Source of the DNA: Williamsia sterculiae
GTDB lineage: Bacteria; Actinomycetota; Actinomycetes; Mycobacteriales; Mycobacteriaceae
Assembly (NCBI RefSeq): GCF_900156495.1
Contig: NZ_FTNT01000010.1
Coordinates: 124,001-188,000, forward strand
Reading direction: 5' to 3'
DNA length: 64,000 bases
A program made the position numbers and the translations under genes. How positions within the stretch are numbered: position 1 is the stretch's first letter; every line of letters starts with the position of its first letter. Positions 9,966 through 18,788 of the stretch are shown in pieces. The notes below the pieces were generated by a model. That model worked only from the letters and a program-made list of their open reading frames with translations. It was not told the origin of the DNA and did no database searches.

Positions 9966-10649
9966 ATGACCACGTCACCGCCCCCATCATCAGCGACCGC
10001 CCTGACCGCCCGACGCGACTCGAACCGGGCCGCTTCCCCCGGAATCGCGCGCGGCAGCGCCCTCGTCACCGGTGGTGTGCTGTACGCCGTCGGCAACGCA
10101 CTGCATCCTGTGGAACACTCCGAAGCCGCGCACTCGGCTGCCACCTGGACCGCAGCTCACCTGATCTTCGCGGTCGGCGCGGTGCTGATCGCCGTCGGAC
10201 TACCCGCCCTGCTGCCCCTGGGCACCTCCCGCTGGGCGGGGGCAGTCCGCGCGCTGCTGTTCGTCGGCTTCGCGGTGACCGTCCCGATCAGCTCGTATCA
10301 CGAAGCGTTCGTGGTCACCCATGTCGATGCGGACGCGGGTACGGCCGTCGAGGGCGCGGCGAGCTGGCTGACCACACCACTGGGAACGCTGTTCCTGCTG
10401 GGGCAACTGTTGCTGGGCATCCACGCACTACGGCGCCCGAGCCCTGCCCTCGGCCGGATGTCGGGTGCGCTGGTGGTGCTGGCCACCCTGGTGATGGCCG
10501 TCGGCGGTTCGGGAGCGCCCGGCCCCGAGGGGATCTACATCATCCCGGCGACGGTGCTGATGGGTGCGATCTTCGCGGTCGCGGGTGTGAAGATCACCCG
10601 CGCGAGCGCACCCGCCGATAGTCTGGGGCAATCGAACCCTCGGTCCTGA
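9966..10649 (+). CDS. Six-helix membrane protein in the transporter operon
   Basis: A 227-residue protein with a Ser/Thr/Ala-rich N-terminal stretch, then about six hydrophobic segments, beginning with ALVTGGVLYAVGNALH. The His/Glu-containing loop after the first helix (HPVEHSEAAH) and a second polar loop (SSYHEAFVVTHVDADAG) are the only distinctive features. It starts 4 bases after the MFS stop codon and ends on the possible start of the BTAD regulator, implying translational coupling. I do not recognise the family. Confidence 0.75.
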   Translation: MTTSPPPSSATALTARRDSNRAASPGIARGSALVTGGVLYAVGNALHPVEHSEAAHSAATWTAAHLIFAVGAVLIAVGLPALLPLGTSRWAGAVRALLFVGFAVTVPISSYHEAFVVTHVDADAGTAVEGAASWLTTPLGTLFLLGQLLLGIHALRRPSPALGRMSGALVVLATLVMAVGGSGAPGPEGIYIIPATVLMGAIFAVAGVKITRASAPADSLGQSNPRS

Positions 10650-10666
10650 TCCGCGTACTGGGGCCC

Positions 10667-13600
10667 TTGCACGCCGAGATCGACGGTCGAACCGTCGATC
10701 TCGGCGGTCCGCGGCAGCGGGCCCTGGTGGCACGTCTGGTGGTCGCCCGGGGTCAGGTCGTGTCCACCGACCGCCTCATCGACGACCTGTGGGAGGGTGA
10801 ACCACCACCCAAGGCGTTGGCCGCCCTGCAGGTCCACATCTCTCACCTCCGGCGGTTGTTGGAACCCACGCGGGTTCGTCGCGCACCGGCGCGCGTGATC
10901 GTCAGCACGGCGCCGGGATACGCACTGCACCTCCCCGATTCGGCCGTCGACGTCTGGGCCTTCGAGGCCGACATGCGGACCGGGCTCACCATCGCAGACC
11001 CGGGGATGCGGCGCACCGCGCTTCGCGCCGCCCTCACCCGATGGGAGGGCGAACCGCTCGGCGCCTACCTGTTCACCTCCTGGGCGACAGCGGGTGTCGA
11101 CCGATGGGCCCGGCTGCACCGGGAGACGGTGCAGCGGCTGGCGGCCACGTGTTTCGACCTCGGCGACCCCGCCGAGACGGTCGCCCTGCTGCACGATCTG
11201 GTGCGAGACCACCCCGACGCAGAGGACACGGCCGCCCTGCTCGCGCGGGCGCAGTACCGGATCGGCAGGCAGGCGGACGCGCTGAGCACCTTACGCATGG
11301 TCCGGGCGCACCTCGTCGACGAACTCGGCGTCGATCCGGGCAGCGCGATCCGTGACCTCGAGGCCGACATCCTCGCCCACGCCGATCACCTCGACGCGCC
11401 CGAACGAACCGACCCGTCCGCACCGGCCGCGCCGACCAGCGAGCCCGAACCAATTCCCGCACAACAGGACACGTTGACCGGCCGCGAGGCTGAGGTCCGA
11501 CGCCTCATGGACCTGGCCCGGGCGGTCACCGCGTCCAACGCGGTGCGGGTGGTGACCGTGGTCGCCGACGCGGGAAGCGGGAAGAGCACCCTGCTCCGGG
11601 CGGCAAGCGGCGTTCTGCGGCAGCGAGATTGGACAGTTGCGGTGGGTCACTGTCCCGAGGTCGACGGCGCGCCTGCGGCCTGGGCGTGGCACGACGTGTT
11701 GTCGGCGTTGGGTGCGAGCACCGACATCGGTGACGCCTTCACCGCAGCGCGGGCCGTGTCGGCGGGGATCTCTGCCCTCGCGGCCGATCGGCCGGTGGCG
11801 ATCGTGGTGGAGGATGTGCACCGCGCCGACAGCGTGACCCTGCAGATCCTCCGGCAGGTGGTCGGCTGGTTGGCCGATCGTCCGACCCTGGTGTTGCTCA
11901 GCTATCGCCCGCACGAGGTGAGCGTGGAGCTCGCGGCCACCTTGGGTGCGTTGGCCGGGAGCGTCGTCGAACGCATGGAACTCGGAGGCCTGGGTGACGA
12001 CGGGATCCGGCAGATCGCCGGTTCGGTCGGTCTGGACGACCTCGACGACACCGGGATCGCGCTGTTGCGTAGTCGCACCGGGGCCAACCCGCTCTACGTA
12101 CGCGAATTCGCGACGCTGGTGGCGGCCGAGGGGTGGGCACGCGCCCGCAGCACGGTCCCGGCCGGGGTCCGCGACGTGTTGGGTCAGCGGATCGCCCGGT
12201 TGCCCGCGGGGACCGCGCGGATGCTGCGGATCGCCGCGGTGTGCGGTCAGAGCGTGGACGTCGACGTGCTGCTCGCCCTGTCCGGTGACGTCGAGGACGA
12301 CCTGCTCGACGAGATCGACATGGCCGAGATCTCCGGGCTCGTCACGTCGACCCCGACCGGTCAGGTGCGATTCACCCACGTCCTCATCCGCGACACGGTC
12401 TACGCCGGGATCCCCGCCCTGCGGCGCGGCCGGATGCACTGGTCCGCCTTCGAGATCCTGTCGCGTCGCGACCCACGTCGGTTCGACGATCTGGCTGTAC
12501 ACGCCGCGGCCGGGGCATCCGAGAGCACCGCCGAGCAGGCACTCGACGTCGTTCGCGCCGCGGCCCGACGACGTGACGCACAGGGAGCCCGGGCCGACTC
12601 GGTCACGTTGTGGCGCAGCACCATCACCCTGCACGAGCTCGCCGGACACGATCATGCGGATGCCGAGACCGCCGACCGGCGCGCATTGGTGACGTCCCTG
12701 TGCGACCTGGTACCCGCGCTGGCCTACTCGGGAGCGGAGGCGCAGGCGCGTGCGGTCCGCGACCGCGCGATCACCCTGGCCGTGGCGATCGGTGACCCTC
12801 ACCTCACCGTCTCGGCGCTGACGTCGTGGCGAGCACCGGTCATCTGGAGCACGCAGGTCCACCGGATCGCCGATGTCGAACTGTTGGATCTGTTGTCCCG
12901 GTACGTCGCCCGATCGAATGGTGTCGACAGGGTCCGACTGCTGACCGCGACCGTGTTCGAGGCCGAGGGCCACGATCTGACGCTGGCGTCGTCGGCCTCG
13001 GAGGAGGCGGCCCGGATGGCCAGGGAACTCGACGATCTCGAGGCGTTGTGTGCGGCACTGAACGCGCGGACGTTCATCGCCCTGGGTCCGGATCTGCGGG
13101 ACGAGCTCCCACCGCTCGTCGACGAGTTGCTCGCAGCCGCCGACGCGGCGGACCTGGTCCCGTATCGAGCGCTGGGTCACTTCCTCGCGTTCCTGGTCGC
13201 CGCCCGCGCGACCGATCTCCCGGCCGCGCGGTCACACGTCGATCAGTCCCTCGAATCGGCGACCGGTGGTCAGGTCGCGCAACTGGCCGCCGTGTTGTCC
13301 GCGTTCGACGCTGTACTCGATGTGCTGCGCGGCGATCTCGATAGTGCGCATACGCGTTATCAGGCGCTGAGCCGACGTCTCATCGAGGCGGGTTCGGCCA
13401 ACGGGGCGGTGCTCGGACTGGCCGGCGAGATCGTGGTCGGGTGGGCACGGGGCAGCATCGCCCATCTGGTGACGCCGCTGGCCCCCTTCTACGCCGAGGC
13501 ACCTGACTCCGCGCCCTGGTTCTACGCGGTGGCCCTGCTCGACGCCGGAGAGCTCGGCACCCTGCGTACCGTCTACGACCGTCGCCATCCCATCAGCCGC

Positions 13601-13876
13601 GACTATTACTGGTCGGTGATGACCGTGTTCAAGGCGAAGGTCGTGGTCGCCATCGGTGACACCGACACCGCGGCCGAGGTCTACGACGATCTGGTCGCGG
13701 CATCCGGCACGATGGCGGGCCTCGACTCCGGATCGGTGGTGTTCGGTCCTGTCGACGATGCCCTGGCCGACCTCGCGCAACTCATGGGCGACCGGGATGC
13801 GGCCCGGCACCATCGTGACCGGGCCGCATCCGTGCGAGCCGCCGTGGCTCACGGCCTGAGCGTTCTCGACGGTTGA
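10667..13876 (+). CDS. BTAD/SARP-type regulator with AAA ATPase module
   Basis: A large (~1070 aa) AfsR/DnrI-type regulator. The N terminus is an OmpR-like winged helix (TVDLGGPRQRALVARLVV, STDRLIDDLWEG), followed by a bacterial activator domain up to ~residue 240 (LVDELGVDPGSAIRDLE), a P-loop ATPase from ~280 (VADAGSGKSTLL; Walker B-like AIVVEDVHRADS), and a long helical TPR-like C-terminal half without a LuxR helix-turn-helix. Such proteins integrate nucleotide or ligand signals into transcription. The TTG at 10667 is the first conventional start, but the conserved IRVLGPL strand lies upstream and would need a CTG at 10646 overlapping the previous stop codon. Likely regulates the upstream transporter genes. 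Confidence 0.88.
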   Translation: MHAEIDGRTVDLGGPRQRALVARLVVARGQVVSTDRLIDDLWEGEPPPKALAALQVHISHLRRLLEPTRVRRAPARVIVSTAPGYALHLPDSAVDVWAFEADMRTGLTIADPGMRRTALRAALTRWEGEPLGAYLFTSWATAGVDRWARLHRETVQRLAATCFDLGDPAETVALLHDLVRDHPDAEDTAALLARAQYRIGRQADALSTLRMVRAHLVDELGVDPGSAIRDLEADILAHADHLDAPERTDPSAPAAPTSEPEPIPAQQDTLTGREAEVRRLMDLARAVTASNAVRVVTVVADAGSGKSTLLRAASGVLRQRDWTVAVGHCPEVDGAPAAWAWHDVLSALGASTDIGDAFTAARAVSAGISALAADRPVAIVVEDVHRADSVTLQILRQVVGWLADRPTLVLLSYRPHEVSVELAATLGALAGSVVERMELGGLGDDGIRQIAGSVGLDDLDDTGIALLRSRTGANPLYVREFATLVAAEGWARARSTVPAGVRDVLGQRIARLPAGTARMLRIAAVCGQSVDVDVLLALSGDVEDDLLDEIDMAEISGLVTSTPTGQVRFTHVLIRDTVYAGIPALRRGRMHWSAFEILSRRDPRRFDDLAVHAAAGASESTAEQALDVVRAAARRRDAQGARADSVTLWRSTITLHELAGHDHADAETADRRALVTSLCDLVPALAYSGAEAQARAVRDRAITLAVAIGDPHLTVSALTSWRAPVIWSTQVHRIADVELLDLLSRYVARSNGVDRVRLLTATVFEAEGHDLTLASSASEEAARMARELDDLEALCAALNARTFIALGPDLRDELPPLVDELLAAADAADLVPYRALGHFLAFLVAARATDLPAARSHVDQSLESATGGQVAQLAAVLSAFDAVLDVLRGDLDSAHTRYQALSRRLIEAGSANGAVLGLAGEIVVGWARGSIAHLVTPLAPFYAEAPDSAPWFYAVALLDAGELGTLRTVYDRRHPISRDYYWSVMTVFKAKVVVAIGDTDTAAEVYDDLVAASGTMAGLDSGSVVFGPVDDALADLAQLMGDRDAARHHRDRAASVRAAVAHGLSVLDG
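13795..13831. other. Perfect 13-bp inverted repeat inside the 3' end of the BTAD gene
   Basis: Arms at 13795-13807 and 13819-13831 (GGATGCGGCCCGG and its complement) with an 11-base spacer lie 45 bases before the BTAD stop codon and face a convergent hemerythrin gene 10 bases beyond. It may act as a bidirectional terminator or slow transcription; no T-tract follows. It also encodes an RDAA/DRAA residue echo, so selection at protein level cannot be excluded. Confidence 0.45.
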
Positions 13877-13886
13877 ACGGAGCGGT

Positions 13887-14570
13887 TCACGGTCCGGCGA
13901 TGACCGCCTCACGCCTGCGGTAGGACCGGCCCGCGGTCGCCAACACCACGCGGACCAGGATCCGCAACCCGATCCCGCCGTCGGCGAGTACGCGCTGCTG
14001 CTCGGCTTCGGTGGTGTGGGCGAGGAAGCGGGGGAACTCGAAGCCGAGCTTGCCCCCCTTCTTGGCCGAGTCCTCCACCGACTTCCACTGTGCGCAGCTG
14101 AGATACCCGGTGATGATCGGGAACACCGCGTGCTCCTCGTCGGCGATGTGCTCGGACAACACCCGGTGCAGGGTGTCGAGAGTATTCCGAAGCGGGGCCG
14201 CACCCCGTCGGACGTCGACGTCCGCGGACGCGACGAAGGCCGTCGACTGCTCGCGCAGCGCGTCGAGCAGCGGATCCAGGCCCGCGTGGTCGTCCTCGAG
14301 TTCGCGGAGATCCACCGCAGCACCGGCCTCGGTGCGGATCAGCGGCCACAGCACGTCGTCCTCCACGGTGTGATGGTGATGGATCGAATCGGCGAAGTCG
14401 GCCAGGTAGTCCCCGATGGCACGGGCCCGGCGGACCGAGCACGGCGCGCCGTTCTCGACATCGGCCAGAATCTGGGTGAAGCGTCGGGAATCGCTGATCA
14501 TCCCGCGGTGGGCTACCTGCATTCCCAGCAGGTCGGGGGTGGCGGTCGTGGTGCCGGTGGTCGTCGACAT
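13887..14570 (-). CDS. Hemerythrin-domain (HHE) protein 1
   Basis: About 227 residues starting MSTTTGTTT with a GGAG sequence upstream. The helical bundle carries the expected iron ligands: an His at AHRGMISD (~20-27), HHHHTVEDDVLWP (~64-76), an ELEDDHAGLDP helix, and HRVLSEHIADEEHAVFP (~140-156). Hemerythrin-like proteins bind a non-haem di-iron centre and sense or buffer O2, NO or peroxide in the cytosol. A second relative of similar architecture lies at 23.5-24.4 kb. Convergent with the BTAD regulator. Confidence 0.85.
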   Translation of the reverse strand: MSTTTGTTTATPDLLGMQVAHRGMISDSRRFTQILADVENGAPCSVRRARAIGDYLADFADSIHHHHTVEDDVLWPLIRTEAGAAVDLRELEDDHAGLDPLLDALREQSTAFVASADVDVRRGAAPLRNTLDTLHRVLSEHIADEEHAVFPIITGYLSCAQWKSVEDSAKKGGKLGFEFPRFLAHTTEAEQQRVLADGGIGLRILVRVVLATAGRSYRRREAVIAGP

Positions 14571-14631
14571 GAGATGCTCCGTTCGTCGTGGGTCGTCACG
14601 GTGGTGTGTGGGGACCACCCTGCGTGGACGC

Positions 14632-14653
14632 ACTTGCGAACGACTTGCAAACG
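14632..14653. repeat. Tandem 11-bp near-repeat upstream of hemerythrin 1
   Basis: ACTTGCGAACG followed directly by ACTTGCAAACG, one mismatch, within the 143-base gap between the hemerythrin gene and the crotonase gene. It sits ~62 bases upstream of the hemerythrin start and could be a regulator site or part of its promoter. No known box was recognised. Confidence 0.35.
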
Positions 14654-14713
14654 ACCTTCGGATGCCGGGAACTCGCGTCGGACCACCCACGGGTCGCGGT
14701 CAGCCGTCGACGG

Positions 14714-15508
14714 TCAACGACCTTCCCATCGCGGTTCCCGCTTCTCGGCGAACGCCCGGGGTCCTTCCCTGGCGTCGGCACTGCTCAACACCCTGACCAG
14801 CGCTTCCTGGTTCAGCTCCCACGCCCGGTCGTCCCACCCCTGCTCATCCTTGGCCGTCTCGTGCATCAGCCACTTGCTCTGCGCGACGGACACGGGAGCG
14901 TTGGCAGCGATGGTGGCGGCCAGTTCACGTGCCGTGTCGAGGGCGGTGCCCTGCCGGGCCACCCGGTTGACCAGGCCGAGTTCGTGGGCGCGGACCGCCG
15001 AGATCGGTTGGCCGGTCAGCGCTATCTCGTTGGCCACCTTCGGGGACACCTGACGATGGACCCGCAGCAATCCGCCTGCGGCGGCGATCAGTCCGCGTCG
15101 TACCTCCGGCAAGCCCAACGATGCGGTCTCGTCGATGACGGCCAGATCGGCGGCGAGGACCAGTTCGGTGCCACCACCGAGCGCGAAGCCGTTGACCGCG
15201 GCGATCACCGGCTTGGGTATCCAGTGCCGCACGATCCCGGCAAATCCGCGTTCGGGATGGTCGGGGTCGTCGATGCGGTCGCCTGCTGCCAACGCCTTGA
15301 GGTCCGCACCGGCGCAGAACGCGCGACCGGTGCCCGTCACCACCACCACGCGGACATCCATGTCCTGTGCGGCGGCCTCCAGCGCATTGCCCAGCCCCAC
15401 CGCCAACGCGGAATTCACCGCATTGAGCGCATCGGGCCGGTCGAGGGTGATGACTGCGATGTGGTCGGCAAACTCGTACCGCACCGGGATTCCGCTGTCA
15501 GCCGCCAT
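14714..15508 (-). CDS. Enoyl-CoA hydratase/isomerase family (crotonase) protein
   Basis: A 264-residue crotonase. The oxyanion hole segments are FCAGADLKAL (~65-74) and NGFALGGGTELVLAADLA (~109-126); the two catalytic acidic positions are both Glu, in GGGTEL and in GLPEVRRGLI (~135-144), consistent with a hydratase. It would act on enoyl-CoA in fatty acid or related beta-oxidation. It is followed on the same strand by the hemerythrin gene after 143 bases and preceded by the WYL regulator with a 12-base gap, so it may be cotranscribed with that regulator. Chain-length specificity cannot be read. Confidence 0.9.
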   Translation of the reverse strand: MAADSGIPVRYEFADHIAVITLDRPDALNAVNSALAVGLGNALEAAAQDMDVRVVVVTGTGRAFCAGADLKALAAGDRIDDPDHPERGFAGIVRHWIPKPVIAAVNGFALGGGTELVLAADLAVIDETASLGLPEVRRGLIAAAGGLLRVHRQVSPKVANEIALTGQPISAVRAHELGLVNRVARQGTALDTARELAATIAANAPVSVAQSKWLMHETAKDEQGWDDRAWELNQEALVRVLSSADAREGPRAFAEKREPRWEGR

Positions 15509-15520
15509 GAGGGCAGTCTC

Positions 15521-16438
15521 TCAGACCGACCGAGCCCGGAGCAGCAACTCGTCGCGTACCCACGTCGGTTCGATGACGTCGAACTCACAGTCGAAACGCG
15601 ACGACCACAACGATCGCACCACATGCCGGCGGTCACCGAAACGCAACCGCACGCGGGTCACGCCGTCTCTCAGCGGCGCGGACTCGACGACATCGGCGTG
15701 CCCGGCCACCGAGTCCACGTCGTGAACGGCACAGTCGAGCGTCACCTCGAGTGATTCGAAACCCGCGCGGAATGCCTGACGACGTCGTTGCCACACCTCC
15801 TCGAGGTCGACATTGGGGTCACGCTCCGCGACCTCGTCCAGCACCTCCACCTCACTCATCCGCGACACGCGGTACATACGTTCCTCCCCCTCGACGGTGG
15901 CCACCAGGTACCAGACATCCCCGGCCACCACCAGCCCGATGGGGTCGAGCACGCGCGGTGTCGGGTCACCACCACGCGACCGGTACATCAGCCGCAGCCG
16001 ACGGCCCGAGAACCCCGCCTCCTGGACCGGGGCGAGTGCGTCCAACTGTTCGGGAGCCCTCACGAATCCCTCGGGTCGCACCAGGATCCGCTGGGCGGCC
16101 GCGGCGACCTGACCACGATGAACGTCGGGCAGCGATGCCTCCAGCTTGCGTTTGGCACTCGCGGCCGCGGTCGAGTCGATGCGTCCCGCACCCGACAGCA
16201 GCGCGATGGCCTCACCGAGGGTGAGGCCGGACAGATCGGTGCGGTACCCGGGAACCAACGCGAAGCCGCCGTGTCGGCCGCGTTCGGAGTAGACCGGCAC
16301 CCCGGACAGTGACAGCGCGTCGATGTCGCGGAGGACGGTCCGTTCGGAGACCCCCAACTCGGCCGCGAGTTCGGCAGCGGTCATCCGACCCCTCGACCTC
16401 AGGACCATGAGCAGGGACAAGAGCCGCTCGGCGCGCAT
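15521..16438 (-). CDS. HTH/WYL-domain transcriptional regulator
   Basis: 305 residues: an N-terminal DeoR-like winged helix (AAELAAELGVSERTVLRDIDAL, ~20-42) with the HGGFALVPGYR wing segment, then a WYL domain around residues 140-215 (WYLVATVEGEERMYRVSRM) and a WCX-type C-terminal region. Such regulators usually repress a divergent gene. Here the divergent neighbour is a DinB-type protein, and a perfect palindrome lies 11 bases upstream of this gene's start, matching autoregulated divergon architecture. Ligand unknown. Confidence 0.9.
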   Translation of the reverse strand: MRAERLLSLLMVLRSRGRMTAAELAAELGVSERTVLRDIDALSLSGVPVYSERGRHGGFALVPGYRTDLSGLTLGEAIALLSGAGRIDSTAAASAKRKLEASLPDVHRGQVAAAAQRILVRPEGFVRAPEQLDALAPVQEAGFSGRRLRLMYRSRGGDPTPRVLDPIGLVVAGDVWYLVATVEGEERMYRVSRMSEVEVLDEVAERDPNVDLEEVWQRRRQAFRAGFESLEVTLDCAVHDVDSVAGHADVVESAPLRDGVTRVRLRFGDRRHVVRSLWSSRFDCEFDVIEPTWVRDELLLRARSV

Positions 16439-16448
16439 ACGTCGATGT

Positions 16449-16466
16449 TGTCAGAAATACCTGACA
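16449..16466. promoter_or_regulatory. Likely operator: TGTCAG-N6-CTGACA palindrome
   Basis: A perfect 6+6 inverted repeat with a 6-bp AT-rich centre (AAATAC), located in the 91-bp gap between the WYL regulator and the divergent DinB-type gene. Its place between the two starts and its symmetry make it the best candidate site for the WYL protein. Confidence 0.6.
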
Positions 16467-16529
16467 GTAGATGTCGTGTATCGCGTCTTGACTGGCAGAT
16501 GACACCGAACCCGACCCGAAGGAGTCATC

Positions 16530-17135
16530 ATGTCCATCCCCGACCCCCGCCCCAGCTTCACCTCCGCCACCGCATGGGCCGAGACGGTCCTCCGCGGCGT
16601 ACGCGACGACCAGCTGTCGTTGCCGACCCCGTGCGCGGACTGGACGGTCGCGCAGCTCTGCGGCCACCTGGTCGGGACGGCGCGCCGGGCCGAGGCTCTC
16701 GCCGACGGCCGCGATGTGTTCACCGTCGACGCCTTCCCCGCAGTACACAAGGCCCAGCCGTATGCCGACGCCGCCGCTCACGCCCGCGAACTCTGGTCCG
16801 ACGACGCCACTCTCGATGCGATGATGCAGGTTCCGTGGGGTCGCATCCCGGGCCGCGGCGCGTTGTGGGGCTATGTCAACGAGGCGCTGGTCCACGGGTG
16901 GGACCTCGCCGTGGCGACCGGTCAGCCGGCGTCGGCCGACCCGAGTGCCGCGGAGACGACGCTCGCCGTGGTCCGCAGTTTCATCACACCGGAGATCCGC
17001 ACCGACGCCGAGGTCCCATTCGGCGCGGTTGTCGAGCCGCATCCGGACGCGGATCCGACCGAGCAGTTGGCCAACTGGTCCGGTCGGGACACCGAACCGT
17101 GGCTCGGACGGCGACGCGCGGCCGCGTCGGTGTGA
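16530..17135 (+). CDS. TIGR03086-type mycothiol-dependent/DinB-fold protein
   Basis: A 201-residue protein whose N terminus carries TPCADWTVAQLCGHLVG, the His-containing helix of the DinB/maleylpyruvate-isomerase-like fold, followed by a central segment with HGWDLAVATGQP that supplies further metal-ligand histidines. This architecture is that of TIGR03086 proteins, a metal-binding family common in mycothiol-producing actinobacteria; individual reactions are mostly unknown. It is divergent from the WYL regulator and probably its target. An AAGGAGT ribosome-binding sequence precedes the ATG. Confidence 0.85.
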   Translation: MSIPDPRPSFTSATAWAETVLRGVRDDQLSLPTPCADWTVAQLCGHLVGTARRAEALADGRDVFTVDAFPAVHKAQPYADAAAHARELWSDDATLDAMMQVPWGRIPGRGALWGYVNEALVHGWDLAVATGQPASADPSAAETTLAVVRSFITPEIRTDAEVPFGAVVEPHPDADPTEQLANWSGRDTEPWLGRRRAAASV

Positions 17136-17148
17136 TACCCAAAACCAT

Positions 17149-17164
17149 GCCATTGTCCAATGGC
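17149..17164. promoter_or_regulatory. Palindrome GCCATTG-TC-CAATGGC upstream of the monooxygenase
   Basis: Perfect 7-bp arms around a 2-bp centre, 10 bases upstream of a TTGACA-like -35 element (17175-17180) with a TAccgT -10 candidate at 17199. The position suits an activator or a TetR-type repressor. The only TetR relative beside this gene lacks its DNA-binding half (18772-19131). Confidence 0.5.
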
Positions 17165-17240
17165 GCAGTGGTGGTTGACACTGTCTCGTGGGCGGCTCTA
17201 CCGTGGATCGACACCTGCCGTCCGCGAGGGGAAGTTCACC

Positions 17241-18788
17241 GTGACCACTGCTGCGCCCAACGAGGCATCCGCACCGATCATCGAGCGCGATGTGCTGATC
17301 GTCGGCGCGGGGTTGTCGGGTGTTGCCGCCGCCTACCGCGTACACGAGGCGTGCCCGGGGCTGACCTATTCTCTACTCGAGCGACGGGAACGCGTCGGCG
17401 GTACCTGGGATCTGTTCCGTTACCCCGGTATCCGCTCGGACAGCGACATCTTCACCTTCAGCCTGCCGTTCAGCCCGTGGCACGGGAACCAGACCATCGC
17501 CGAGGGTGCCGACATCCGGCAGTACATCGCCGACAGCGCCGACACGTTCGGGATCTCCGACCACATCGTCTTCGGCACCAAGGTGAACAGCGCGAACTGG
17601 GACTCGACCACCGACCTGTGGACCGTCGAAGCCGTGACCGACGGCGCCCCGGTGACCTACAGCGCGCGCTTCGTGTTCCTCTGCACCGGCTATTACGACT
17701 ACGACGGCGGCTACTCCCCCGACTTCCCGGGGATCGAGAACTTCGGCGGCACGGTGGTCCACCCGCAGCGCTGGCCCGAGGATCTCGACTACGCCGACAA
17801 GAAGGTCGTCATCATCGGCAGCGGCGCGACCGCGGTCACGCTGGTTCCCGCGATGTCCCCCGACGCCGCATCGGTCACGATGTTGCAGCGTTCTCCCACG
17901 TACATCATGTCGATCCCCAAGGTCGACCCGCTGACCGTCGTCGCACAGAAGCTGTTGCCGCAAAAACTCTCACACGCGGTCAACCGTTGGCGCAACGCCG
18001 CCATCCTGGTGGGCACCTACCAGTTCTGCCAGCGTGCGCCCAAGCTCTCCCGGCGCATCATCCGGACCGTGACCAAGAAGCAGTTGCCCGCCGGTTACGA
18101 GATCGATGTGCATTTCAAGCCCAAGTACAACCCCTGGGACCAGCGTCTGTGCGTGGTTCCCAACGGCGATCTGTTCAAGGCGATTCGCTCCGGTAAGGCC
18201 GAGGTGGTCACCGACCACATCGACCACATCACCGAGAACGGTGTCGCCCTGACGTCGGGGCGTGAACTGGATGCGGACATCCTCATCACTGCGACGGGCC
18301 TGTCGGTGCAGTCGTTCGGCGGCATCACCATCCACAAGGATGGGCAACCGCTCAAGCCGAACGACGTGTTCGTCTACAAGGGTCACATGCTCGAAGGACT
18401 GCCCAACATCGCCTGGACCATCGGTTACACGAATGCCTCGTGGACACTGAAGGCCGATCTGACGGCCCGGGCGGTCGCGCGACTGCTCGCCTACATGACC
18501 GAGAACGGCTACACCCACGCGTATCCGGATCGCGGCGACAAGGAAATCGAGGAACAGCCGGTGCTGAACCTCCAGTCGGGTTACATCCAGCGTTCCCTCG
18601 ACCAGTTGCCCAAGTCGGGCGTGGCGAAACCCTGGGTCGTGCGCCAGAACTACTTCCTCGACTACCTCGATTTCCTACGCGACTCGCTGACCGAGTCGAT
18701 GTCATTCGGAACCGTTGCCGCGCAGCCGAAGAAGATCGACACGGCCACCGACACCGCAGAGGCGCGCCAACTCAGCGACGTGGGCTAA
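17241..18788 (+). CDS. Baeyer-Villiger-type flavin monooxygenase (EthA-like)
   Basis: About 515 residues from a GTG with AGGGGAAG upstream. FAD-binding GAGLSG (near residue 22), the second Rossmann motif VIIGSGATAVTLVP (~191-204), and the fingerprint FGGTVVHPQRWP (F-x-G-x3-H-x3-W-P) that defines this group of NADPH-dependent monooxygenases. Mycobacterial relatives (EthA, MymA) oxidise ketones and thioamide drugs. Substrate here is unknown. Its 3' end overlaps the headless TetR gene on the opposite strand by 17 bases. A TTGACA promoter element lies 60 bases upstream. Confidence 0.9.
   Translation: MTTAAPNEASAPIIERDVLIVGAGLSGVAAAYRVHEACPGLTYSLLERRERVGGTWDLFRYPGIRSDSDIFTFSLPFSPWHGNQTIAEGADIRQYIADSADTFGISDHIVFGTKVNSANWDSTTDLWTVEAVTDGAPVTYSARFVFLCTGYYDYDGGYSPDFPGIENFGGTVVHPQRWPEDLDYADKKVVIIGSGATAVTLVPAMSPDAASVTMLQRSPTYIMSIPKVDPLTVVAQKLLPQKLSHAVNRWRNAAILVGTYQFCQRAPKLSRRIIRTVTKKQLPAGYEIDVHFKPKYNPWDQRLCVVPNGDLFKAIRSGKAEVVTDHIDHITENGVALTSGRELDADILITATGLSVQSFGGITIHKDGQPLKPNDVFVYKGHMLEGLPNIAWTIGYTNASWTLKADLTARAVARLLAYMTENGYTHAYPDRGDKEIEEQPVLNLQSGYIQRSLDQLPKSGVAKPWVVRQNYFLDYLDFLRDSLTESMSFGTVAAQPKKIDTATDTAEARQLSDVG

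Noticed and set aside
8711-10621. A 636-residue open frame overlapping the MFS and membrane genes
   Set aside because: Arg/Gly-rich shadow frame without motifs, in frame conflict with recognisable proteins.
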